From: Paenibacillus_E qinlingensis_A
GTDB taxonomy: Bacteria > Bacillota > Bacilli > Paenibacillales > NBRC-103111
Assembly: GCF_031455095.1 (NCBI RefSeq)
Contig: NZ_JAVDSB010000003.1
Location: 310,001-374,000 of the forward strand
Direction: 5' to 3'
DNA: 64,000 bases
Below the pieces are notes generated by a model that was not told the origin of the DNA, searched no databases, and worked only from the letters and a program-made list of their open reading frames with translations. Below, piece after piece: positions 8,032-17,000 of the stretch. The stretch's first letter is position 1. Every line of letters begins with the position of its first letter. The translations under genes were made by a program, and so were the position numbers.

Positions 8032-8154
8032 CCTCTGACCAGACAGTTCCATATGGATTTTCAGGCTCAAACGAGGTATGACGGTGTGTGGTAGTTTCAC
8101 TGGATCTTGCAGTCCAATAAAGTTCAAATGAACGAAGATAGAGAGGCTTTGACT

Positions 8155-8922
8155 ATGCAGCGTTATTTTCTCCCGCCTCAGCAGTTCCATGCTTCTACAC
8201 AAACTGTCACCATTGAGGGTGATGATGCACATCATCTAGGTCGTGTCATGCGAGCAGAAGTAGGAGATAAAGTGATCTGCAGCAATGGCGTGGATCGTGA
8301 GGTGCTCGTTCGTATCACTCACTTGGATAAGGGAGCTGTGACCGCGGAAATCGTAGAAGAGCTTGCGATGGATGCTGAAGCAACAGTTGACGTGTGGATT
8401 GCACAGAGCTTACCTAAAGGCGATAAGATGGAGCTTATTATTCAAAAAGGGACCGAGATCGGGGCAGCCCGGTTTCTTCCTTTTTTATCGGAACGAACCA
8501 TTGTGCAGTATGATGCGAAGAAAGAAGCTAAGCGCACAGAGCGCTGGCAGAAAATCGCAAAAGAAGCAGCCGAACAAGCGCACCGTAACCGCGTGCCGCA
8601 GATTGAGTCGGTCTACTCGTGGAAACAATTGTTGCAGCGAGCTAAGGAAGCGGATGTCGCATGGATTTGTTATGAGAAGGAAGACGGTCAGCAGCTAAAG
8701 CCAGCTATACAGGCTGCTCTAGCAGCAGGTCAGTTAGGATCAGGCAAACAAGTTTTGATTGCGGTAGGCCCCGAGGGTGGATTCACAGAGCAAGAAATTA
8801 AGCAAGCGGAAGATGCTGGCTTTCGCTCGGTTTCGCTGGGGAATCGCATTTTACGGACAGAGACGGCTGCCATGGTGGGTCTTACGTGTCTGTTCTATGA
8901 AACCGGAGAAATGGGAGGATAA
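8155..8922 (+). CDS. rsmE: 16S rRNA (uracil1498-N3)-methyltransferase
   Basis: A 255-residue SPOUT-class enzyme. ATG at 8155 is preferred because GAGAGG (8141-8146) lies 8 bases upstream and MQRYFLP is the normal family N-terminus; the frame extends back to 8107 without support. The N-terminal PUA-like part has DAHHLGRVMR. The SAM knot shows QSLPKGDKMELIIQKGTEIG, VGPEGGFTEQE and LGNRILRTETA. It ends just before mtaB, as in Bacillus. Confidence 0.93.
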   Translation: MQRYFLPPQQFHASTQTVTIEGDDAHHLGRVMRAEVGDKVICSNGVDREVLVRITHLDKGAVTAEIVEELAMDAEATVDVWIAQSLPKGDKMELIIQKGTEIGAARFLPFLSERTIVQYDAKKEAKRTERWQKIAKEAAEQAHRNRVPQIESVYSWKQLLQRAKEADVAWICYEKEDGQQLKPAIQAALAAGQLGSGKQVLIAVGPEGGFTEQEIKQAEDAGFRSVSLGNRILRTETAAMVGLTCLFYETGEMGG

Positions 8923-8927
8923 GCGAA

Positions 8928-10262
8928 ATGGCAACGGTAGCGTTTCATACACTAGGATGTAAAGTGAATTTTTATGATACAGAAGCAATTTGGCAGCTTT
9001 TCAAAAATGAGGGCTATGAACAAGTTGATTTCGAAAATACGGCAGATGTCTATGTGATTAACACATGTACAGTTACGAATACAGGGGATAAGAAAAGCCG
9101 TCAAATGATTCGACGCGCAATTCGTCGTAATCCAGAAGCCATTGTTGCTGTAACAGGTTGTTATGCACAAACGTCTCCAGCTGAAATTATGGCGATTCCA
9201 GGCGTAGACATGGTGATAGGGACGCAGGATCGTGAGAAGATTATTCCACTCGTGAAGCAATTTGAGTCGGATCGTCAACCGATTAACGCAGTTCGCAACA
9301 TTATGAAAACCCGTTCGTTCGAAGAACTGGATGTGCCGGATTTTGCTGATCGTACGCGAGCGTTTTTGAAAATTCAAGAAGGTTGCAACAACTTCTGCAC
9401 GTTCTGTATTATTCCGTGGTCACGCGGGTTGATGCGTAGTCGTGAACCGCAAAGCGTTATCGCACAAGCGGAGCAACTCGTTGCTGCTGGCTATCAAGAA
9501 ATCGTCCTTACAGGTATTCATACTGGGGGCTATGGCGAAGATATTGAAGACTACAGCTTGGCCAAGCTATTGAAGGATTTAGATAAAGTGGAAGGTCTGA
9601 AGCGAATTCGGATCTCCTCTATTGAAGCCAGTCAAATTACAGATGAAGTGATTGATGTTCTGAAATCTTCGGACAAAATGTGCCGTCACCTTCATATCCC
9701 GCTGCAAGCTGGCGATGATCAAGTGCTAGCACGGATGCGCCGCAAATATACGACAGCTGAGTTCGCTCGTAAGATCGAACGTCTGCACGAGATTATGCCG
9801 GATGTTGCAATCACGACAGATGTTATCGTTGGTTTCCCTGGCGAGACAGAAGAGATGTTCCGCGATGGCTACAAGTTCATGGAGCAAATGAAATTTTCTG
9901 AAATGCACGTCTTCCCATATTCCAAACGGACTGGAACTCCCGCTGCACGGATGGAAGATCAAGTGGATGAAGAAATCAAAAATGCACGTGTGCATGAACT
10001 CATCGATCTTTCGGAGAAAATGCAGTTAGCATATGCTCAGAAGTTCGTTGGACAAGTTTTGGAGGTTATTCCAGAGCGTACCTACAAAGGTGCACCGGAT
10101 AGTGGGCTATATAGCGGTTATTCGGATAACTATGTGCAGTTAGTTTTTGAAGGTTCAGAAGAGATGATCGGTCAAGTGTGCCGTGTTAAGGTGACGGAAG
10201 CTGGAGTGAATGAAAGCAAAGGACAACTTGTGCGCATTCTTGAAGGCGTAGTGAATCTGTAA
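8928..10262 (+). CDS. mtaB: tRNA t6A37 methylthiotransferase
   Basis: A 444-residue radical-SAM enzyme that converts t6A to ms2t6A at position 37 of tRNAs. The UPF0004 domain (about 1-135) holds three cysteines for the auxiliary cluster (LGCKVN, NTCTVT, GCYAQ). The radical-SAM cluster motif is Cys153, Cys157, Cys160 (GCNNFCTFC). A TRAM domain fills about the last 65 residues. GGGAGGA overlaps the end of rsmE, indicating coupled expression. Confidence 0.95.
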   Translation: MATVAFHTLGCKVNFYDTEAIWQLFKNEGYEQVDFENTADVYVINTCTVTNTGDKKSRQMIRRAIRRNPEAIVAVTGCYAQTSPAEIMAIPGVDMVIGTQDREKIIPLVKQFESDRQPINAVRNIMKTRSFEELDVPDFADRTRAFLKIQEGCNNFCTFCIIPWSRGLMRSREPQSVIAQAEQLVAAGYQEIVLTGIHTGGYGEDIEDYSLAKLLKDLDKVEGLKRIRISSIEASQITDEVIDVLKSSDKMCRHLHIPLQAGDDQVLARMRRKYTTAEFARKIERLHEIMPDVAITTDVIVGFPGETEEMFRDGYKFMEQMKFSEMHVFPYSKRTGTPAARMEDQVDEEIKNARVHELIDLSEKMQLAYAQKFVGQVLEVIPERTYKGAPDSGLYSGYSDNYVQLVFEGSEEMIGQVCRVKVTEAGVNESKGQLVRILEGVVNL

Positions 10263-10395
10263 GTGAAACTTTAGGCAAGTACCTACCTCTACTCGTGGTC
10301 GTTCCTGTTGAAGGACTGCGTTAGAGGTTTTCTCGATTACACGAGAGCTCGGCAAATAAGGATGAAATAACAATACTAAAATGAGGTGCTTTTCG

Positions 10396-11076
10396 ATGAC
10401 GTTAAACGCGAAAGAAATTGCTAGTTATATTGACCATACGCTTTTGAAAGCAGATGCAAGTACAGCTGCGATTCACAAATTGTGCGAGGAAGCGGCACAA
10501 CATCAATTTTTCAGCGTGTGTGTCAATTCACAATTTGTTGCTACAGCTGCTAAAGCATTGGAAGGAACAGGCGTTAAGGTTGCTGCAGTAGTTGGCTTCC
10601 CTCTTGGTGCGAGTTTGAGTGAAGTGAAAGCCTTTGAAGCGGCTAAAGCTGTTGAAAATGGAGCTGCTGAAATCGATACGGTTTTGCCAATCGGATTGCT
10701 GTTGGAAGGGCAACTTGATGCCGTTCGTTCGGATATCAAACAAGTTGTAGATGCTGTTAAAGGGAAAGCCATAGTCAAAGTAATCATGGAAACAGGTTTC
10801 TTGAATGATGAGCAGAAAATAGCGGCATGCCGTCTTTCGGAAGAAGCGGGTGCTCATTTTGTCAAAACTTCGACTGGTTTTGGCCCTGGTGGGGCTACAC
10901 TTGAAGATGTTCGTTTGATGCGTCAAAATGTGTCGGGCACGATTGGTGTGAAAGCATCAGGTGGGGTACGAGATGTTGAGACTGCGATTGCGATGATCGA
11001 AGCAGGTGCGACAAGATTAGGTACTAGTTCAGGTGTAGCTATTGTGAACGGAACTCAAGGCGCTTCCACATACTAA
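10396..11076 (+). CDS. deoC: deoxyribose-phosphate aldolase
   Basis: A 226-residue class I aldolase that splits 2-deoxyribose-5-phosphate into glyceraldehyde-3-phosphate and acetaldehyde. The Schiff-base lysine is Lys157 in FVKTSTGF; other landmarks are IDHTLLK, VVGFPLG and VKASGGVR. ATG at 10396 has GAGGTG 7 bases upstream; the ATG at 10381 overlaps that site. The 133-base gap after mtaB contains no clear terminator. The last 38 bases overlap, tail to tail, with the transporter gene on the other strand. Confidence 0.95.
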   Translation: MTLNAKEIASYIDHTLLKADASTAAIHKLCEEAAQHQFFSVCVNSQFVATAAKALEGTGVKVAAVVGFPLGASLSEVKAFEAAKAVENGAAEIDTVLPIGLLLEGQLDAVRSDIKQVVDAVKGKAIVKVIMETGFLNDEQKIAACRLSEEAGAHFVKTSTGFGPGGATLEDVRLMRQNVSGTIGVKASGGVRDVETAIAMIEAGATRLGTSSGVAIVNGTQGASTY

Positions 11077-12055
11077 GATAGCAAAAAGGTAAGGCAACTA
11101 AGGAACCTACGATGTTGAAAATGGTTTGGGACCGTGCGATTTGTGAAGCCGCGTCACCAGCAAGCAGTGCTGAAAGACTAACGAGCAGATGAATAAATGG
11201 GTAAAAGAGGATTGCGCCTCCAACATTGAGCAGAACATGCGACCATGCGACGTATCGACCGGCGCGTGAACTACTCATGCCGGCGATCAGCGCGGTGACA
11301 CAGGTGCCGACATTGGCACCTATGGTTATGGCGACGCCAAGCTCGACAGGCAGTGCCTGAGAAGCGGCAAGGCTCATCGCCATGGCGATGACGGCTGCGC
11401 TGCTATGCACGAGCGCGGTCACTGCTGCGCCTGCGAGGATGCCCCAGAGCAGACTGGTTTGCGCCTGCTGCACAAACCAGGTGAAGAGACCGCGTGACTG
11501 CAGCGCAGGCCCGATGGTTTGCATGATCTCGATGCCGAGCAGCACGAGCGAGAAGCCAGCTACCGCGAGCGAGCCGTAGCGGACGCTGCGCAGCCAGGGG
11601 CGCCCGCCGTTGTGCGCAGCGACGGTCTGCGGGGCGCTGGTCGCGCGTGGTCCGCTTGACTGAGGTAGCGGACCGGCAAGCCAACTCGCCAGCCAGACGC
11701 AGGCGCTGGCGATCAGGATCGGCACGCCGATGCCGCTGATGCTGAGCCCGATCAGCTCAGTGGTGAGGCACGTGCCGATGTTCGTTCCGAGAATCACGCC
11801 AAGTGTTCTCGGGAAGGACAGGACGCCAGCGCCGACGAGGCCGATGGCGATGACTGTGATGGCGGTGCTGCTCTGCAGCGCCGCGGTTAGTACGGTGCCG
11901 GTGATGAGGCCGCGCACCGGTGTGCGGGTGAACCGCTCCAGCCACAGCTGGAGGCGGGGGCCAGCCCAGGTCTGAAGCGAGGATTCCATCAGCTTCATTC
12001 CGAGCAAGAATAAAATAAAGCCTGTGAGTACAGGCAAAATAATAGCATGAATCAT
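11039..12055 (-). CDS. Na/Pi-cotransporter family membrane protein (YqeW-like)
   Basis: A 338-residue membrane protein of the type II Na/phosphate cotransporter family. It shows the typical inverted repeat: LQSSTAITVIAIGLVGAGVL with GTNIGTC in the first half, and HSSAAVIAMAMSLAASQAL with GANVGTC in the second. A polar linker (about 133-157) joins the halves, and no PhoU tail is present. AGGAGAA precedes the ATG. In B. subtilis the related yqeW follows mtaB; here it is inverted. About 11230-11990 is strikingly GC-rich (41 of 60 bases at 11641-11700), unlike both ends of the gene. Confidence 0.88.
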   Translation of the reverse strand: MIHAIILPVLTGFILFLLGMKLMESSLQTWAGPRLQLWLERFTRTPVRGLITGTVLTAALQSSTAITVIAIGLVGAGVLSFPRTLGVILGTNIGTCLTTELIGLSISGIGVPILIASACVWLASWLAGPLPQSSGPRATSAPQTVAAHNGGRPWLRSVRYGSLAVAGFSLVLLGIEIMQTIGPALQSRGLFTWFVQQAQTSLLWGILAGAAVTALVHSSAAVIAMAMSLAASQALPVELGVAITIGANVGTCVTALIAGMSSSRAGRYVAWSHVLLNVGGAILFYPFIHLLVSLSALLAGDAASQIARSQTIFNIVGSLVALPFCYLSMWKRLEFRSQ

Positions 12056-12180
12056 GAGAAGTTCTCCTTTTCGTGAGGTACGACGTTTTCGTTTTCAACC
12101 AATATATGTGACCGTACAGACAAGCATGACAAGCCAGATGATGTAGGTGAACGGTTTCACGCAAAGGACGGCTAACCAAT

Positions 12181-13551
12181 ATGGCAGCAGTATTTTTAAA
12201 TAAGAAACGCAAACCCCGCTTGGAGCAAGGACATCCATGGGTTTATAAGAGTGAAATCGAGCGGACGGATGGAGAAATCGTACCTGGACAACTTGTATCT
12301 GTCCAGAACCACCTAGGCAAATATCTTGCAACTGGCTATTACAACGAAAATTCACAGCTAACGGTACGTATTGTATCGTATAGCCCGATTGAGGCGATGA
12401 CGACGGAGTTTTTCGTCGAACGATTTACACGTTGCTTCCTTCATCGTCAGCGTTTTGTGAAAGGAGCGCAGTCCTATCGCTTGGTTTATGGAGAAGCCGA
12501 CTTCCTCCCAGGACTCATCGTAGATAAATTTGAGAACACACTCGTTGTTCAGATTTTGACCTTGGGAATGGACCTCTGCCGGGAGAACATCGTGGAAGCG
12601 CTAGTGCAAGTCATGAAGCCTGCTGGGATTTATGAGCGAAGTGACGTTCCCATTCGTGAGTTAGAGGGTCTTAAACAAACGAAAGGGCTTCTGTTCGGAG
12701 ATTGTGCGAAGCATGTTGATATTCTTGAGAACGGCCTTCGGATTCGTGTGGATATTGAGGAAGGTCAGAAGACAGGGTATTTCTTCGATCAACGCGAGAA
12801 TCGTGCGGCTATCGCGCCATTGATGACAGGTTGGGGTCACCGCAGTGGTATTCAATTGTCTGAGGTGGAAGAGAATGGCGTTACACAAATGCTGCCTGTG
12901 AATGCGAATGGCAAAGTAGTGACGTTCCCACTTTGGGACGGAGCTTCTGTGTTGGAATGCTTCTCACATACGGGGAGCTTTACGCTAAATGCTTGTCAAT
13001 TTGGTGCGAAAAAAGTAACCTGTCTCGATATTTCTGAGCATGCCATTGAGAGTGCACGTACAAACGTTGCATTGAATGGCTTCGAGGATCGCGTTGAATT
13101 CGTTGTTGCGGATGCTTTTGAGTACTTACGCACGCAAGTTAAAGGCCTAGATGAGCGCAAGCTTCGCTCTGCTGCTGCGACAGGACAAGCCAAGGTCGAC
13201 ACTTCCAAGCCAGTAGGTACCGGCGGCAGAACTTGGGATGTAGTAATCCTCGATCCGCCAGCCTTCGCGAAAACGAAAAGTGCTGTTGAAGGAGCTTGTC
13301 GAGGCTATAAAGATATTAACTTACACGGGATGAAGCTTGTGAATGAAGGTGGATATCTGGTCACAGCTAGCTGCTCTTACCACATGCATCCGGAATTGTT
13401 TCTTGAAACAATCCATGCCGCGGCAACAGATGCCGGGAAGTTGCTGCGCTTGATTGAGTTCCGTGGAGCAGGAATGGATCACCCGCGCATTCTTGGCGTT
13501 GATGAAGGGCATTATTTGAAATTTGCTATTTTTGAAGTGCGCAGCAAATAA
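12181..13551 (+). CDS. RlmI-like rRNA (cytosine-C5) methyltransferase with PUA domain
   Basis: A 456-residue SAM-dependent enzyme of the class I rRNA methyltransferase family (RlmI/RlmK type). The N-terminal PUA domain (about 1-75) includes GHPWVYKSEI. The catalytic part has GYFFDQRENR, then ECFSHTGSFTLNACQFGA, and the catalytic ILDPPAFAK and SCSYHM. It is about 60 residues longer than typical: extra loops lie at about 218-253 and 320-352, the second Ala/Gly/Thr-rich. The exact target nucleotide is not certain. Confidence 0.88.
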   Translation: MAAVFLNKKRKPRLEQGHPWVYKSEIERTDGEIVPGQLVSVQNHLGKYLATGYYNENSQLTVRIVSYSPIEAMTTEFFVERFTRCFLHRQRFVKGAQSYRLVYGEADFLPGLIVDKFENTLVVQILTLGMDLCRENIVEALVQVMKPAGIYERSDVPIRELEGLKQTKGLLFGDCAKHVDILENGLRIRVDIEEGQKTGYFFDQRENRAAIAPLMTGWGHRSGIQLSEVEENGVTQMLPVNANGKVVTFPLWDGASVLECFSHTGSFTLNACQFGAKKVTCLDISEHAIESARTNVALNGFEDRVEFVVADAFEYLRTQVKGLDERKLRSAAATGQAKVDTSKPVGTGGRTWDVVILDPPAFAKTKSAVEGACRGYKDINLHGMKLVNEGGYLVTASCSYHMHPELFLETIHAAATDAGKLLRLIEFRGAGMDHPRILGVDEGHYLKFAIFEVRSK

Positions 13552-13567
13552 ATTGTTATGAACTGGG

Positions 13568-13600
13568 CAAAGCCGGTTAAATCTGGCTTTGTCTTTTTTT
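13568..13600 (+). terminator. intrinsic terminator after the RlmI-like gene
   Basis: CAAAGCCGG pairs with CTGGCTTTG (one wobble) around a 6-base loop, followed by TCTTTTTTT. Confidence 0.85.
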
Positions 13601-13611
13601 GTTGTGTGTGG

Positions 13612-13870
13612 TGTTTGTGGGAGAGAAACGGAGTGATTCCAGTACTGCAACTCGAAAAAATCGAGTTATGGGAGAGAAACGCAGTGATTCCAGTACCGCA
13701 ACTCGAAAAAATCGAGTTGCAGGAGAGAAACGCAGTGATTCTAGTTCTGCAACTCGAAAAAATCGAGTTACAGGAGAGAAACGAAGTGATTCCAGTACTG
13801 CAACTCGAAAAAATCGAGTTACGGGAGAGAAACGCAGTGATTCCAGTACTGCAACTCGAAAAAATCGACT
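13612..13870. repeat. 51-bp tandem hairpin repeat array B (5 units)
   Basis: Units start at 13621, 13672, 13723, 13774 and 13825, all 51 bp apart and nearly identical. Each carries a perfect palindrome AACTCGA-AAAAA-TCGAGTT. Read from one palindrome to the next, the outer stem TCGAGTT/AACTCGA encloses a purine-rich one-sided bulge (GGGAGAGAAAC) and an inner stem GCAGT/ACTGC around a 9-base loop; several units carry a mismatch in the inner stem. The last unit decays at TCGACTAC. This array fills much of the 526-base gap between the RlmI-like gene and addB. The rest of that gap holds a terminator and candidate promoters. Confidence 0.92.
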
Positions 13871-13882
13871 ACTAATTAATTT

Positions 13883-13930
13883 TTGTTTTTCTATTTCTAT
13901 TCTATGCTATACTAATAGAATATACGTTCG
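13883..13930 (+). promoter_or_regulatory. possible addB promoter with LexA-like box
   Basis: TTGTTT (13883-13888) and TATACT (13908-13913) have a long 19-bp spacer. Just downstream, 13917-13930 (AGAATATACGTTCG) matches 12 of 14 positions of the Bacillus LexA consensus CGAACRNRYGTTCG, where a repressor would block initiation. A second candidate promoter lies nearer to addB. Confidence 0.35.
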
Positions 13931-13993
13931 CATATCGTGTTCGAAATGTATCCCCATGATCCCCCTCCATGATCTACCACGCCGACTCATCCA

Positions 13994-14023
13994 TTGAAAT
14001 ATGCTAGAATAGAAAAATAGAAT
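13994..14023 (+). promoter_or_regulatory. second candidate addB promoter
   Basis: TTGAAA (13994-13999) and TAGAAT (14018-14023) have an 18-bp spacer, about 55 bases before addB. A small CTTTCC/GGAAAG hairpin (14047-14061) sits just upstream of the AGGAGG site. Confidence 0.4.
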
Positions 14024-14077
14024 ACGAGAATTGCTTACGAAGCAAGCTTTCCGCCGGAAAGTGTTAGGAGGCCCTGA

Positions 14078-17000
14078 ATGTCCATTCGATTCGTGCTTGG
14101 TAGAGCCGGTAGCGGCAAGAGTGAGCGCTGTTTGACAGAAATGAAGCAGCAGCTAGCATCGGCACCGGAAGGTGACCCGTTGATTCTGCTTGTCCCAGAA
14201 CAAGCCACATTTCAAGCGGAGCATGCGCTAGTTTCAGATCCGAGTATTCGCGGGATGATCCGTGCGCAAGTGCTGAGTTTTCACCGTCTAGCGTGGCGTG
14301 TGATGCAAGAAGAAGGCGGCACAGCGAGGCTGCCTATTGATGATACAGGAAAGAAACTGCTGTTAACGAGCATTTTACATAAATACAAAGATAAGCTGCG
14401 ACTCTTCGGTCATTCTGCTGAACAAATGGGCTTCGTTGACCGTTTGAACCAGCTTTTCACAGAAATGAAGCGGTATTTTGTGACGGCAGAACAGCTGGAG
14501 ACACATGAGAATAAACGAGTGACCAACCTTGGTGAACATGGCTTGCTGCGAGATAAAATGCACGATATTCAACTCGTCTATCGGCATTTTGAGTCAGAGC
14601 TTGCCAAGCAGTATTTAGACGGTGAAGATTATTTGACGCTGCTTGCAGAACAAGTGACTAACTCCAGTTATTTGCGTTCTGCTTCGGTGTGGATAGATGG
14701 GTTTCACGGGTTTACTCCTCAAGAATTCAAGGTGCTTGGTGCGTTATTTGCTGCGTGTAAACAAGTGACAATTACGTTATGTCTGGATCGAGAGTTGCAG
14801 GCTGGTGATTCGCCAGATGAGTTGGATTTATTTCATCCTACGGCTACGACGATGGTACGTTTGCAAGAGATGATTTGGCAATTAGGTCTTAATTCGGCAG
14901 AGGTTCTCCAACTTGCGCCACATCGTTCGCCGCGCTACGAAGATAGTCCTGCGCTTGCGTATTTAGAGCACAATTTTGATCGACGAATTGGTGGGGGAGC
15001 TCCTAAGTATCAGACATCTCCTGGGGAGAAGATAGCGGATCAGCTTGTTATTAAAGAAGCGGTTCATCGCCGGGCTGAGGTTGAAGGTGCCGTGCGTGAC
15101 ATGCTGCAATTAGTCCGCGAGCAAGGCGTAAGGTGGCGTGAAATGGCCATCATGGTTCGTAATATGGAAGGTTATCAGGATCTGCTAAATATGGTTCTTA
15201 CGGATTATGAGATCCCTCACTTTTTTGATCAGAAGCGTTCGGTGCTTCATCATCCACTCGTGGAATTTATTCGTTCTGCACTCGAAGTTGTTCAACATAA
15301 CTGGCATTACGATGCCGTATTTCGTTGTATCAAAACGGATTTACTATTGCCTCCAGGTGCGACGTCACAGAGGACGGAACTGGATAAATTAGAGAATTAC
15401 GTGCTCGCCTTCGGGATTCAAGGTTATCGATGGACCGATGGTAAACCTTGGACCTATCAATTCCGTGCCAACTTGGAACAAGCAGAAGATCAGCTGCAAG
15501 AACAAACGGCCGAGCTTCAAGCATTAAATACGAGCAAATCGTGGGTTGTGCGTCCATTACTTGCCTTATCGAATCGCCTTGCTCAAGCGCGCACGGTTAA
15601 GGCACAGGTCGAAGCTATTTATGAGCTATTAGTATCTGTTCAAGCCCCAGAGAAATTGGAAGCATGGACACAGCAAGCGACACTGGATGGAAAGCCAGAA
15701 AAAGCCCGCGAACATGGACAAATGTGGAACAGTGTGATGGATATGCTGGACCAATTGGTAGAAACCATGGGCGATGATGAGCTTTCTTTAGAGCTGTTTA
15801 ACGGTCTTATTGAAACAGGGATGGAAAGTATGAAGCTGGGTTTAGTTCCGCCTTCAATGGATCAATTGCTGATCGGAAGCATGGATCGGACACGTTCAAG
15901 CGGAATTCGGTATGCCTATATTTTAGGTGTAAATGATGGGGTAATTCCCGCACAAATGGCTGAAAAAGGTGTACTTACAGAAGCAGAACGAAGCGTTCTG
16001 ATGGATTCCGGTTTGCCTATGGCTGATGGAAGTCGCCGGAAGCTGTTGGATGAGCAATTTATCGTGTATACATCGTTGACTGTTCCAGGGAAACGGCTTT
16101 GGATCAGTTACCCGCTAGCGGATGAAGAAGGGAAATCGTTATTGCCCTCAGAGCTAATCAGACAAATGCGACAGCTATTTCCAGGAACGGAAGGGTCGTT
16201 GCTTCTTGCAGAACCGTCTATAGATTCGTCCGAAAATGAGCAAGCGGCTTATTTAACTCATCCGACACAGGCAATTTCCTATTTGGCTGCTCGCATGAAG
16301 CATTGGATGCTGGGAGGGCGCATGTCAGAGCTATGGTGGGACGCGTACAATTGGTATGTGGATCAGCCTGATTGGCAATTAAAGCTGCAGTCTCTTGTAC
16401 AGGCATTGCAATATACGAACAAAGAGAAAGGGCTTAGCTCCGCAACCAGTAAACAGTTATATGGTCAACATTTACGCGCCAGTGTTTCACGCATGGAGAA
16501 GTTTGTAGCCTGTCCCTTCTCTCACTTCATCTCCCATGGGTTACGACTACAGGAGCGTCGCGTATATCGTTTGGATGCGCCGGATATCGGTCAATTGTTC
16601 CACGCAGCCTTAAATCAATTCGTCCAAAAGCTGCAGCAGGACCAGTTAGATTGGGGATCACTATCTGCCGAGCAGTGTATGGAAAGGTCTGCACAAGTGG
16701 TAGATGAGCTAGCGCCAAGACTTCAAGGAGAAATTCTATTAAGCTCCAGTCGTTATGCTTATATTGCTAGGAAACTAAAGCAAGTGGTTGGACGAGCAGC
16801 TGTTATTCTCGGTGAACACGCCAAGCATGGGCAATTTCAACCTCTAGGTCTTGAAATAGATTTTGGTCCAGGAAAGGATTTGCCTTCCTTGACATTTGAA
16901 TTAGAAAACGGTTGTACGATGGAGATTATCGGTCGGATTGATCGTGTAGATCGAGCGGATGGTGAGCAAGGCGTTCTATTGCGCGTGATTGACTACAAAT

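Noticed and set aside
11382..11975. Extra frames within the transporter gene
   Set aside because: Also due to high GC in that segment; they overlap a clear membrane protein frame with family motifs.
13612..13870. Array B as a CRISPR array
   Set aside because: The whole 51-bp unit is repeated, including the part that would be a spacer, and no cas gene is near. It is a plain tandem repeat. The same holds for array A.
13558..13997. Open frames across array B (and 5-235 across array A) as repeat proteins
   Set aside because: They stay open only because 51 is a multiple of three; more than one frame is open, there is no good ribosome site, and the first frame begins inside a terminator.
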